A DNA stretch of 64,000 nucleotides from Sphingomonas prati (GCF_014643515.1 NZ_BMJP01000001.1:1116001-1180000), one strand, 5' to 3'. Counted from the stretch's first letter, positions 54,284 through 63,450 are shown. Notes: a model not told the origin generated them from the letters alone. A program made the numbers and translations.

Positions 54284-55872
54284 CCGACTGGTGGAAATCG
54301 GCGGTCCTCTACCAGGTCTATCCGCGCTCGTTCCAGGACAGCGACGGCGACGGGATCGGCGACCTGAACGGCATCCGCGCCCGGCTCGATTACTTTGTCG
54401 CGCTGGGCATCGACGCGGTCTGGATCTCGCCGATCTTCCCCTCGCCGATGGCCGATTTCGGCTACGACGTCGCCGACTATACCGGCATCGATCCGCGTTT
54501 CGGCACGCTCGCGGACTTCGACGCGCTCGTCGCGGCCGCGCACGCCCGCGGCCTGAAACTGCTGCTCGATTTCGTCCCCAACCACAGTTCGGACCGGCAC
54601 CCCTGGTTCGTGGAAAGCCGGTCGAGCCGCACCAACCCGAAACGCGACTGGTATCTCTGGGCCGATCGCGCGCCCGACGGCGGCCCGCCCAACAACTGGA
54701 TCAGCGATTTCGGCGGCCCGACCTGGACCTACGACGACCGCACCGGCCAATATTACGAACATGCCTTCCTGGCCGAACAGCCCGACCTCAACTGGCGCAA
54801 TCCGGACCTTCGCGCCGCGATGTACGCCGCGATGCGTTTCTGGTTCGACCGCGGCGTCGACGGGTTCCGCATCGACGTCCTGTGGCACATGGTGAAGGCG
54901 GCCGGTTTCCCCGACAATCCGCCCAACCCGCACTACCGCCACGGCATGGGCGAAATGCACCGCGTGCTGCAGATCAACAGCACCGACCAACCCGAGGTCC
55001 ACGCCATCGCCGCCGAGATGCGCGCGGTCGCCGACGCCTATCCCGACCGCGTCCTGATCGGCGAAATCTACCTGCCGGTCCCCGATCTCATGGCCTATTA
55101 CGGCACCCCTGAGCGTCCCGAGGTCCAGCTCCCCTTCAACTTCCAGCTGATCGACGCTGAGTGGGACGCCCCCACCCTCCACCGCATCATCGCCGAGTAC
55201 GAGGCCGCCCTGCCGCCTGGCGCCTGGCCCAACTGGGTCCTCGGCAACCACGACCGCCCCCGCGTCGCCACCAAGCGCGGCCAGGCGCAAGCGCGCGTCG
55301 CCGCCATGCTCCTCCTCACCCTCCGCGGCACGCCGACGCTCTACTATGGCGACGAACTCGGCCTTGAAGACGTCCCGATCCCGGCGTCCCAGGTCCAGGA
55401 CCCCCGCGAACTCCGCGAGCCCAATATCGGCCTTGGCCGCGACCCCGTCCGCACCCCCATGCCCTGGGACGCCACCGAAGGCGCAGGCTTCACCACCGCC
55501 ACCCCCTGGCTCCCGCTCAACCCCGACCACGCCACCCGCAACGTCGTGACGCAGTCGGAGGACCCAACTTCACTTCTCAACCTGCACCGCCAACTCCTCG
55601 CCCTCCGCCGCACCCAGACCGCGCTCGAAACAGGCGACCTAACCCTCCTCGCCCCCGACCCGGCCATCCTCGCCTACCACCGCGGCCCCGACCTACTCGT
55701 CCTTCTCAACCTCACCGACACCCCGGCAAGCTACCCCATCCCCCAAGGCCACTGGCAAGCGCTCGCCTCCACTCTCCCCAACCCCGCGTCCCCCGGAACA
55801 ACGATCGAACTCGCCCCCAACGAAGGCCTGATCCTCCACCGCCAAAGTTCCCCGGCGCAGCCCGGGGCCTAG
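54280..55872 (+). CDS. GH13 alpha-glucosidase (alpha-amylase family)
   Basis: A 530-residue cytoplasmic oligo-1,6-glucosidase-like enzyme. The four GH13 regions are visible: DFVPNHSS, GFRIDVLWH (nucleophile Asp), LIGEIYLP (acid/base Glu) and VLGNHDRPR. The QDSDGDGIGDLNGI calcium-type loop marks the alpha-glucosidase subgroup. The last residues (SSPAQPGA) and the stop are encoded by a half copy of repeat C, so the natural C-terminus may have been altered. Middle gene of the GH130-GH13-GT4 trio. Confidence 0.93.
   Translation: MTDWWKSAVLYQVYPRSFQDSDGDGIGDLNGIRARLDYFVALGIDAVWISPIFPSPMADFGYDVADYTGIDPRFGTLADFDALVAAAHARGLKLLLDFVPNHSSDRHPWFVESRSSRTNPKRDWYLWADRAPDGGPPNNWISDFGGPTWTYDDRTGQYYEHAFLAEQPDLNWRNPDLRAAMYAAMRFWFDRGVDGFRIDVLWHMVKAAGFPDNPPNPHYRHGMGEMHRVLQINSTDQPEVHAIAAEMRAVADAYPDRVLIGEIYLPVPDLMAYYGTPERPEVQLPFNFQLIDAEWDAPTLHRIIAEYEAALPPGAWPNWVLGNHDRPRVATKRGQAQARVAAMLLLTLRGTPTLYYGDELGLEDVPIPASQVQDPRELREPNIGLGRDPVRTPMPWDATEGAGFTTATPWLPLNPDHATRNVVTQSEDPTSLLNLHRQLLALRRTQTALETGDLTLLAPDPAILAYHRGPDLLVLLNLTDTPASYPIPQGHWQALASTLPNPASPGTTIELAPNEGLILHRQSSPAQPGA
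55847..55872. repeat. repeat C, half copy overlapping the GH13 stop
   Basis: GTTCCCCGGCGCAGCCCGGG followed by GCCTAG matches one arm of the 20371-20437 palindrome. The TAG inside it is the GH13 stop codon. Confidence 0.7.
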
Positions 55873-55923
55873 ACGCCACCGCTTCACCCCCTCGCCGAAC
55901 ACCGCTCACCAAAGGCCTCCGAA

Positions 55924-56934
55924 ATGCGCATCGCCATGCTCGCCCCCATCTCCTGGCGCACCCCGCCGCGCCACTACGGCCCCTGGGAACTGGTCACCTC
56001 GCTCCTGACCGAGGCGCTCGTCGCGCGCGGCGTCGACGTCACGCTCTTCGCCACGCAGGATTCGATCACCGCCGGCACGCTCGCCGGCGTCGTCCCGCGC
56101 GCCTATTCCGAGGACCCGACGATCGACGCAAAGGTGTGGGAGGCGCTCCACATCGCCCATGTCTTCGAACGCGCCGCCGAGTTCGACATCATCCACAACC
56201 AGGCCGATTTCATGCCGCTCGCCTTCTCGCGGCTGGTCGACACGCCGGTCGTCACCACGATCCACGGCTTCGGATCGGACCGCATCCTGCCCGCCTACCG
56301 CGAATATCAGGACCGCGTCGCCTATGTCGCGATCAGCGCGGCCGACCGCCACCCCGACCTGCCCTATGCCGCCACCATCCACCACGGCATCCCGATCGAC
56401 GATTTCCCGTTCGACCCGACCGGCAGCGATGACCTCCTCTTCTTCGGCCGCATCCACCCCGACAAGGGCGCCGCCGAAGCCATCGCCGCCGCCCGCGCCA
56501 CCGGCCGCCGGCTGATCATGGCCGGCATCGTCCAGGACGAGGGCTATCACGAACGTGACGTCGCCCCCCACATCGACGGTACGCAGGCCAAATATCTCGG
56601 CGCGATCGGCGGCAAGCAGCGCACTGACACGCTCGGGGCCGCATACGCGCTCCTCCACCTCATCAATTTCGACGAACCGTTCGGCCTGTCGGTGGTCGAG
56701 GCGCTCGCCTGCGGCACCCCGGTCATCGCCACCCGCCGCGGTTCGATGGCGGAGATCATCGACCACGGCGTCACCGGTTTCCTCGTCGACAGCCTCGACG
56801 AAGCGATCGCCGCCATCCCGCGTATCGCCGAAATCGACCGCGGCGCCTGCCGCCAGTCGATCGCCGACCGCTTCACGATCGATCACATGGCCGACGCCTA
56901 TCTCGCGCTCTACCGCGACATCCTCGGCCGCTGA
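55924..56934 (+). CDS. glycosyltransferase family 4 protein
   Basis: A 336-residue GT-B glycosyltransferase. The N-terminal domain opens MRIAMLAPISW and has the PRHYGPWELV loop; the C-terminal domain has LLFFGRIHPDKG and the donor-site EPFGLSVVEALACGTPVI (E-x7-E). The acceptor is unknown; by context it may build the glycoside that the GH130 and GH13 enzymes process. It starts 51 nt after the GH13 stop. Confidence 0.9.
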   Translation: MRIAMLAPISWRTPPRHYGPWELVTSLLTEALVARGVDVTLFATQDSITAGTLAGVVPRAYSEDPTIDAKVWEALHIAHVFERAAEFDIIHNQADFMPLAFSRLVDTPVVTTIHGFGSDRILPAYREYQDRVAYVAISAADRHPDLPYAATIHHGIPIDDFPFDPTGSDDLLFFGRIHPDKGAAEAIAAARATGRRLIMAGIVQDEGYHERDVAPHIDGTQAKYLGAIGGKQRTDTLGAAYALLHLINFDEPFGLSVVEALACGTPVIATRRGSMAEIIDHGVTGFLVDSLDEAIAAIPRIAEIDRGACRQSIADRFTIDHMADAYLALYRDILGR

Positions 56935-56994
56935 TCGGCGAAGGCGCAAAACCGCCTTGCCGCACCGCGCTCAACCCCTAGTCTCCGATACGAC

Positions 56995-59055
56995 ATGATC
57001 GTCCGGAGACCAGCCTTGCGCCCCACCGTCCTGCTGCTGCTCGCGCTGCTCACCCCCGTCACCGCCCCGGCGGCACCACCACCGAGCACGATCGCCCGCG
57101 CCCTCGCGATGCCGACGGCCAACAACCTGGTCGGCGCGGCCAACCGCCGGCGCTTCGCCTGGGTCGAGAACCGCGCCGGCGTCCGCAATCTCTGGCTGGC
57201 GGACGTGGGCACGCCCGGTCGCGCCCTCACCACCTACACGCAGGACGACGGCCTCGACCTCTACGACCTCGCCTTCGATCCGGACGGCAGCCACATCGTC
57301 TATGTCCGCGGCGGCGACCCCGAATATCCCGACGCCGCCGCCCCCAACCCCGCGCACCTCGCCACCCCGCCGCGGCAGGAGGTCCACCTCCGCACCGTCG
57401 CCGACGGCACCGACCGCATCCTCGGCACCGGCCACGCCCCCGCCTTTTCTCCGACCGGCGACCGCGTTGCCTGGACCGCCGACGGCACGCTCTGGATCGC
57501 GCCCGTCGCCGGCGGCGATCCGGTGAAGCTCGCCACGTTTGACGGCAGCGCCGGCCCACTCGCCTGGTCGCCCGACGGCACCCGCCTGCTGTTCCAGAAC
57601 GACCGCAGCGGCCACGCCGTCACCGCATTGTTCGACGTGCCCAGCAAGACGATGCGCTACCTCGATCCAGCGCTCGGCTACGATGTCGATCCGGTCTTCT
57701 CGCCCGACGGCACCCGCGTCGCGTTCATCCGCTTCACGCCCCCGCCCGCCGCCGCCCCGGTCGCCAGCGGCCCCTATTGGTCGATCCACGTCGTCGACCT
57801 GCACGATTTCACCGCGCGCCAAGTGTGGGCCGCGCCCTCCGGCCCCGGCAACCGCTACGGCGGCACGCGCGGCCGCAACCTCTACTGGGCGGCGACCGGC
57901 GACCTGATCTTCCCATGGGAACGCACCGGCTGGATGCACGTCTACGCCGTCCCCGCCACCGGCGGCACACCGCGCGCGCTGACGACGGGCGACTTCGAAG
58001 TCGAGGATTTCCAGATCGACCGCGCGAAGCGCGACCTGCTCTACACCGCCAATGCCGGCGACCTCGAACGCCGCCGCGTCTGGCGTCGCCCCATCGCGGG
58101 CGGCACCGCGAAACCGATCGCTACCGGCCCGGCGATCGTCGCCTACCCTTCGCTCGGCGGCGACGCGGTCGCGACGATCGCCGCGGACGCCACCCACCCG
58201 GCCTATGTCGCGCTGGTCGGCAAGACCGGCACCACCACGCCGCTCGGCACGCAGGACGCCACCCCCGCCGCCCGCTACGTCGTCCCCAAAGTCGTGCAAT
58301 TCACCGCCGACGACGGCGCCCCCGTCCACGCGCTCTACTTCCGCGCCCCCGGCACCGGCCGCCACCCGGCCTTGATCTTCCTTCACGGCGGCCCGCGGCG
58401 TCAGATGCTGCTCGGCTTCCACCCCTCGCGCTATTATTCCAACGCCTGGATCCTCAACCAGACGATGGTCGCAAAGGGCTATGACGTGCTCGTCGTCAAC
58501 TATCGCGGCGGCACCGGCTACGGCCTCGCCTTTCGCGATGCGCCCGGAACCGGCCGCGACGGCGCCAGCGAATATCGCGATGTCCGCGCCGCCGGCACCT
58601 TCCTCGCCGTCCGCGCAGACGTCGATCCGGGCCGCATCGCGCTCTGGGGCGGCAGCTGGGGCGGCTACCTTACCGCGCTCGGACTCGCCCGCGACAGCGC
58701 GCTGTTCGCAACCGGCGTCGACCTGCACGGCGTCCACGACCTGACCCGCACGCCCAGCCCCGGCCTCTCCCCCACCGCGCAGGACGCCGCCCGCCTGCTC
58801 CAGTGGCAATCCTCGCCCGTGTCGGCGATCGACAGCTGGCGCGCCCCCGTCCTGCTGATCCACGGCGACGACGACCGCAACGTCGCCGTCTCGCAATCCT
58901 TCCTGCTCGCCGCCATGCTCAAGGCGCGCGGCATCCCCTACGAGGACATGCTCCTCCCCGACGAACGCCATTCGTTCATCCGCCACGACAGCTGGGTCCG
59001 CGCCTACGAGGCCACGATCGACTTCCTCGACCGCCACCTGAAACCGGGCGGTTGA
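56995..59055 (+). CDS. S9 family serine peptidase (prolyl oligopeptidase / DPP-IV type)
   Basis: A 686-residue secreted peptidase. A signal peptide (LLLLALLTPVTAPAA) is followed by a WD40-like beta-propeller (about 40-430, with repeated FSPDGTRV-type blades) and an alpha/beta-hydrolase domain. The catalytic Ser is in GGSWGGY, Asp in HGDDDRNV and His in DERHSF. Likely periplasmic. It might start at the second candidate (LRPTVLLL, no ATG), but ATG 56995 is the only good one. Confidence 0.93.
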   Translation: MIVRRPALRPTVLLLLALLTPVTAPAAPPPSTIARALAMPTANNLVGAANRRRFAWVENRAGVRNLWLADVGTPGRALTTYTQDDGLDLYDLAFDPDGSHIVYVRGGDPEYPDAAAPNPAHLATPPRQEVHLRTVADGTDRILGTGHAPAFSPTGDRVAWTADGTLWIAPVAGGDPVKLATFDGSAGPLAWSPDGTRLLFQNDRSGHAVTALFDVPSKTMRYLDPALGYDVDPVFSPDGTRVAFIRFTPPPAAAPVASGPYWSIHVVDLHDFTARQVWAAPSGPGNRYGGTRGRNLYWAATGDLIFPWERTGWMHVYAVPATGGTPRALTTGDFEVEDFQIDRAKRDLLYTANAGDLERRRVWRRPIAGGTAKPIATGPAIVAYPSLGGDAVATIAADATHPAYVALVGKTGTTTPLGTQDATPAARYVVPKVVQFTADDGAPVHALYFRAPGTGRHPALIFLHGGPRRQMLLGFHPSRYYSNAWILNQTMVAKGYDVLVVNYRGGTGYGLAFRDAPGTGRDGASEYRDVRAAGTFLAVRADVDPGRIALWGGSWGGYLTALGLARDSALFATGVDLHGVHDLTRTPSPGLSPTAQDAARLLQWQSSPVSAIDSWRAPVLLIHGDDDRNVAVSQSFLLAAMLKARGIPYEDMLLPDERHSFIRHDSWVRAYEATIDFLDRHLKPGG

Positions 59056-59188
59056 CGGCACCGCCCAACCGGAACCATGACCGATCACCACGGATTTAGT
59101 CTCCGATGCCACTATCCTGCGAAAGCCGACTTGCCGTGATCCAACCCGAAGCGCGCCTCTATTGCCCGACCTTCATGGGTCCAAGCGC

Positions 59189-60463
59189 ATGACCGGCCGG
59201 TCGGTCCTCGTCCTCGGCGGCGGCGTGGTCGGCGTCGCGACCGCCTGGTACTGCGCGCAGGCCGGTTGCGCGGTCACGCTGATCGAACGACGCGAGGGCG
59301 TCGGCATGGAAACCAGCTTCGCCAATGCCGGCCAGGTTTCGCCAGGCTATTCCGCCCCCTGGGCCGGCCCCGGCATGCAGGTGAAGGCGCTCCGCTGGCT
59401 CGCGATGAAGCACGGCCCGCTCAAGGTCCAGCCCCGCATGGACCGCGCGCTGTTCGCCTGGCTCATCCGCTTCAACGCCGCCTGCACGGCGGAGGCCTAC
59501 GCGACGGGCAAGTCGCGCATGATGCGGCTTGCCACCTACAGCCGCGACATGCTCCGGCTCCTCCGCGCCGAAACCGGCATTGCCTACGACCACGGCGAAG
59601 GCGGCACGCTGCAATTGTTCCGCACCCAGAAGCAGGTCGACGCCGCCATCAAGGACGTGACCGTCCTGCGCGAACTCGGCGTCGAACATCGTATGCTCGA
59701 CCGCGCCGCCGTCCTCGCGCAGGAACCCGGCCTCGCCGCCGCCACCGCGCCGATCGCGGGCGGCCTGCTGCTCCCTGGCGACGAGACCGGCGACGCGCAC
59801 CTCTTCACCCGCGAACTGGCGCGCATGGCGGCCGACGCCGGCGTCACCTTCGTCCACGACACCAACATCGACTCGATCGTCGCAAAGGACGGCCGCGTCG
59901 ACCACGTGCTCGCCGGCGGCCAGACCTACCGCGCTGACGAGGTCGTGCTGGCGCTCGGCAGTTATTCCGCCGACATCGCCCGCCCGCTCGGCCTCGACCT
60001 GCCGGTCTACCCGCTCAAGGGCTATTCGCTCACCGCCCCCGTCGCCGACCCAGCCGGCGCGCCGCTGTCCACCGTCATGGACGAAACCTACAAGATCGGC
60101 ATCACGCGGCTCGGCGGCCGCGTCCGGGTCGGCGGCACCGCCGAACTCGCCGGCTTCGACACGCGCCTGCCGTCGAAGCGGACCGAGGTCCTGCGCCTCA
60201 GCCTGACCGACCTCTTCCCGCGCGCCGCCGATCTCGACGCCGTGCAATACTGGACCGGCCTGCGCCCCGCCACGCCGGACGGCCCGCCGATCGTCGGCGC
60301 CTCGCCGATCGCCAACCTCTGGCTCAACTGCGGCCACGGCACGCTCGGCTGGACCATGGCCTGCGGCTCCGGCCGCCTCATCGCCGACCTCATCACCGGC
60401 GCCACGCCCGACATTGACTACGCGGACCTGTCCTACGCACGGTACAGTCCTGTAAACGCGTAA
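59189..60463 (+). CDS. dadA: D-amino acid dehydrogenase small subunit
   Basis: A 424-residue FAD-dependent membrane-associated dehydrogenase oxidising D-amino acids (mainly D-alanine) to keto acids. The FAD motif is VLVLGGGVVGVATAWYCA; ETSFANAGQVSPGYSAPWAGPG is diagnostic of DadA. The final block has NCGHGTLGWTMACGSG. ATG 59189 is chosen over a TTG at 59162. No alanine racemase gene lies beside it. Confidence 0.95.
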   Translation: MTGRSVLVLGGGVVGVATAWYCAQAGCAVTLIERREGVGMETSFANAGQVSPGYSAPWAGPGMQVKALRWLAMKHGPLKVQPRMDRALFAWLIRFNAACTAEAYATGKSRMMRLATYSRDMLRLLRAETGIAYDHGEGGTLQLFRTQKQVDAAIKDVTVLRELGVEHRMLDRAAVLAQEPGLAAATAPIAGGLLLPGDETGDAHLFTRELARMAADAGVTFVHDTNIDSIVAKDGRVDHVLAGGQTYRADEVVLALGSYSADIARPLGLDLPVYPLKGYSLTAPVADPAGAPLSTVMDETYKIGITRLGGRVRVGGTAELAGFDTRLPSKRTEVLRLSLTDLFPRAADLDAVQYWTGLRPATPDGPPIVGASPIANLWLNCGHGTLGWTMACGSGRLIADLITGATPDIDYADLSYARYSPVNA

Positions 60464-60478
60464 ACTAGCAACAGCCCA

Positions 60479-60530
60479 CCCCGTTTGGTTCGAGCCTGTC
60501 GAGAACTCCGCACTGAGTTCGAACAAAAGG
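60479..60530. repeat. repeat A, partly decayed (A10)
   Basis: An intact left arm (60479-60506) followed by a shortened right arm (GAGTTCGAACAAAAGG) lacking the CTCGACA segment. Located between converging dadA and the symporter gene. Confidence 0.7.
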
Positions 60531-60537
60531 CGCCGGA

Positions 60538-61764
60538 CTAAACCTCCCGCCGCCGCCCAATGATCCGCGCAACCGCCATGTCCGCCGTCACATTCCCGGT
60601 CGTGCGAAAGATATCCGGCATCGTCTCCACCGCCAGCAACAGCGGCAGCAGCCCGACCGGCAACCCCATCGCCAGGCAGATCGGCCCGATCGTCGTGAAG
60701 AAGGTGATCTGCCCCGGCAACCCGACCGCCGCCAGGCTGACCAGCGCCGCCACCATCACCCCAACGGTCAGCGTGACCAACGACAGCGGCACCCCGTACA
60801 ACTGCGCGATATAGATCGCGACAGCCAGGTTCGCCGCCGGACTCGTCACGCGGAACAGCGAGATCGCCAGCGGCAGCACGATACTCCGTACCGTCGCCAA
60901 GACCGCCAGCGGCCCGTCACACGCCGCGATCATCGCGGGCAATGCCGCGATCGACGATTGCGTGCTGAACGCGATCGCCTGCGCCGGTACCGCGGCCCGT
61001 GCGAACCGCCCCGCCCCGATCCGCCCGAACAGCATGACCACCGGATAGATCAGCATAGTCAGCGCCAGACACACCGCAGAAACGACCATGACGTAATGCA
61101 GCAGCGTGCCCGCACTCGCCAGTCCAGACCGGTATCCCGCAACCAGCCCCAGCGCGAACACCCCGATCGGCGCGAGCCACAGGACCCAACCGACCACGAC
61201 GAGCAACGTGTCCACCATCGCCTCGAAGAACGCGATCAGTACCGCGCGCTGCTCTGCTTTTATCCGCGTCGCGGCAAAGCCGAACAGCAGCGCGAACAGG
61301 ACGACGCCGACCATCTCGCCGTCCGCCGCGGCGCGGATCGGGTTGACCGGTATGAACCCGACTAGCCACGCCGCCGATGGCTCGACCGCCCCCGCTGGGA
61401 TCGCCGCCCCGCTCGCCACCGCGCCACTCAATGCCGCCGCCCCGCCCGCCGGCACCGGCCACCAGGCCAGGATCGCCGACGTCGCCGCCGCGCTGAACGT
61501 CGCCGACGCGAGCAGCGCGACCGCGAACAGCAGGATCGCCCGCCCCGCAACGCCGCCCGCACGCACCGACAGCGCCGCCGAGGCGATCCCCGTCACCAGC
61601 AGGCCAAAGACCAGCGGCACCAGTGTCATCTGCAGCCCCGCCAGCCACGCCTGCCCGATCGGCTCGGCCACCGCCAGCGGCCCGGCGACTTCGACATGGG
61701 CAAGCCCGGCACCGGCCGCCAGGCCGGACACCAGCGCCAGCACGATCCGCCCGGTCATCGCCAT
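60538..61764 (-). CDS. dicarboxylate/amino acid:cation symporter (DAACS family)
   Basis: A 408-residue symporter of the GltP/DctA fold. About eight membrane helices plus hairpins; the serine-rich HP1-like segment is FSTQSSIAALPAMI and the HP2/TM8 region is MPDIFRTTGNVTADMAV, where Asp and Asn bind the substrate. The latter replaces the usual MxRTxVNVxGD form, so the substrate may differ from glutamate or C4-dicarboxylates. It converges on dadA, and amino acid uptake would fit. Confidence 0.88.
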   Translation of the reverse strand: MAMTGRIVLALVSGLAAGAGLAHVEVAGPLAVAEPIGQAWLAGLQMTLVPLVFGLLVTGIASAALSVRAGGVAGRAILLFAVALLASATFSAAATSAILAWWPVPAGGAAALSGAVASGAAIPAGAVEPSAAWLVGFIPVNPIRAAADGEMVGVVLFALLFGFAATRIKAEQRAVLIAFFEAMVDTLLVVVGWVLWLAPIGVFALGLVAGYRSGLASAGTLLHYVMVVSAVCLALTMLIYPVVMLFGRIGAGRFARAAVPAQAIAFSTQSSIAALPAMIAACDGPLAVLATVRSIVLPLAISLFRVTSPAANLAVAIYIAQLYGVPLSLVTLTVGVMVAALVSLAAVGLPGQITFFTTIGPICLAMGLPVGLLPLLLAVETMPDIFRTTGNVTADMAVARIIGRRREV

Positions 61765-62182
61765 ATCGTCATTGCTTCGATTCCGGTCCCATGGCCGCCC
61801 CGAACGAAATAATCCGTCCTGTCACCTTCATCGGCAAGCCGATCCTGCTTGTCCATGCTACGTGTAACGGACGTCAGTTCCGCGGTCTTCCGTTGCGGGA
61901 CCGCGCCGAAACGCAGATTTTCCAATGATTGCGCGAGACTGCGGCGCCAGGCAGCAAATCGTGTCTACGGAAGAACAGTTCAGCAACATCGTTCAAAAGA
62001 CGCATGTGACATATCGGTAATTCAGATCTACTGACGAGATTGCAGGTTCGACCTAAAATCAATAAAAAATCGAAACATTGACTTGGATAGTGTATACAAA
62101 TTCCCTAAGTGACCAAAAGCGAGGTTCGGAACGGGTGCAATCCACCGGCCGGCTCGCTCTGATACAAAGGACACTCTATTCC
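61765..62182. other. 418-nt AT-richer divergent intergenic region
   Basis: Divergent control region between the symporter and mucR. The last 150 nt are markedly A+T-rich for this genome (for example around 62050-62105), as expected for a MucR-type target. No confident promoter hexamers or coding frame were identified. Confidence 0.5.
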
Positions 62183-62665
62183 ATGCCTGCCAACGAAGAT
62201 CTCCTCGGCCTCGTCGCCGATATCGTTTCTGCCCATGTCTCGAACAATAATGTCGCGACCGCCGAAGTTCCCGGCCTGATCCGCGCGACATATGAAGCGA
62301 TGGCGGGCCTTGGCGAGCCGCAGGAGCCCGAGCCAGCCGGGAAGCCGGAACCGGCCGTGTCGGCGCGCAAGTCGCTGTCCAACCCGAACCACATCCTGTC
62401 GATGATCGACGGGAAGCCGTACACGATGCTGAAGCGCCATCTTGCGCAGAATGGCATGACGCCGGCCGAGTATCGCGAACGCTTCGACCTGCCGTCGGAC
62501 TATCCGATGACGGCGAAGGCCTATAGTGAGCGTCGCCGCGAACTCGCCCACAGCTTCGGCCTCGGTCGCAAGAAGGTCGAGCCCGCCGCCGCCCCCGCCA
62601 AGCCGGAGCGCAAGCCGCGCGCCAAGAAGGCCGCCGCCGACGCCGACCAGAGCAACGACGCCTGA
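62183..62665 (+). CDS. mucR: MucR/Ros family transcriptional regulator lacking two zinc ligands
   Basis: A 160-residue DNA-binding protein of the Ros/MucR family, which silences AT-rich promoters. The core runs from about residue 65 (NPNHILSMIDGKPY) through MTPAEYRERFDLPSDYPM. In Ros the zinc ligands are Cys-x2-Asp-x9-His-x3-His; here they are Ser73, Asp76, His86 and Asn90, so two are lost. Zinc-free homologues are known in Mesorhizobium. The C-terminus is Lys/Ala-rich. ATG 62183 matches family starts; the upstream frame does not. A terminator follows. Confidence 0.9.
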   Translation: MPANEDLLGLVADIVSAHVSNNNVATAEVPGLIRATYEAMAGLGEPQEPEPAGKPEPAVSARKSLSNPNHILSMIDGKPYTMLKRHLAQNGMTPAEYRERFDLPSDYPMTAKAYSERRRELAHSFGLGRKKVEPAAAPAKPERKPRAKKAAADADQSNDA

Positions 62666-62671
62666 TCCGAT

Positions 62672-62714
62672 GACGATCCGCGGCTGCGCCATGCAGTCGC
62701 GGATCGTCGCGTTT
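62672..62714 (+). terminator. Rho-independent terminator of mucR
   Basis: A perfect 11-bp stem (GACGATCCGCG 62672-62682, complement 62698-62708) with a 15-nt loop, then GCG and TTTT. Located 7 nt after the mucR stop. Confidence 0.75.
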
Positions 62715-62738
62715 TCATGATCGATCGGAACAGATCGG

Positions 62739-63380
62739 TCAGTCTGGTCGCGCCGTCCCGGCCGCCGCCAGGAACATCGCGACGACATGCCGCATCGTCC
62801 GCTGCTTGTCGCATTGCCCAGGCGCTTCCGCATCGCTGAATACGGCGCGCAACTGCGGCGCCTGGAAGAATATGCTGTTGAATATATGGGCGGATAGCTC
62901 CGGGTCGGGCACATGTGTGCGGCCCTCGGCATTCCACCGCCTGAACAGCGCGATGAATTCATTCATCATTGGCGCATTGTTGCCTGCATAGACGCGTGCC
63001 GCGAACTCAGGCGACGTCAGCGCCTCGCTCATCACCAGTCGGATCAGGCCCACGAACCGCGGATCACCCATCAGATCCATCAGGTGGCACGCCGCTTCGA
63101 ACAGAATGTCCGCCGGCGCCCCATCCTTTGACAGAATGACGCGCAAACGGCCGATCCCGTCGAACCGCTCGGCGTCGACCACCGCACCCAGCAGTCCGAT
63201 CTTGCTGCCGAACAGATCGTAGAGCGTCGACAGCGAACCGCCCGATCGGCGCACGATCTGCGTCAGGCTGACCGCATCGAAGCCCCGCTCCAGGAACAGT
63301 TCGCCCGCCGCGGTGACCATCGCTTCCGCGCGGCGCTCGCGGCGCCCGGTTTCGGGGGTGTGCTCGTCTGCCGTACCCAT
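62739..63380 (-). CDS. TetR family transcriptional regulator
   Basis: A 213-residue repressor. The N-terminal helix-turn-helix lies at about 20-65 (AGELFLERGFDAVSLTQIV, then LSTLYDLFGSKIGLL). The C-terminal ligand domain resembles the AcrR/TetR_C group associated with RND pumps. Divergent from an RND adaptor gene, which it most likely represses. ATG 63380 is used; 63395 is possible. Confidence 0.88.
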   Translation of the reverse strand: MGTADEHTPETGRRERRAEAMVTAAGELFLERGFDAVSLTQIVRRSGGSLSTLYDLFGSKIGLLGAVVDAERFDGIGRLRVILSKDGAPADILFEAACHLMDLMGDPRFVGLIRLVMSEALTSPEFAARVYAGNNAPMMNEFIALFRRWNAEGRTHVPDPELSAHIFNSIFFQAPQLRAVFSDAEAPGQCDKQRTMRHVVAMFLAAAGTARPD

Positions 63381-63414
63381 TGATCGTGATTCCATGCTGC
63401 GGCGCAAAAGCGAT

Positions 63415-63450
63415 TTGACGCGTAGTGTATCATACATTACATACTGTGAC
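63415..63450. promoter_or_regulatory. candidate tetR / RND promoter-operator region
   Basis: TTGACG (63415-63420) is a -35-like box for the plus-strand gene. TATGAT read on the minus strand (63426-63431 region) is a -10-like box for tetR. Both overlap an imperfect palindrome GTAT-N10-ATAC (63427-63444), which could be the TetR operator. Confidence 0.35.

Noticed and set aside
61849-62034. A 61-codon plus-strand frame upstream of mucR
   Set aside because: No ribosome-binding site, no family, and it lies in the AT-rich control region.
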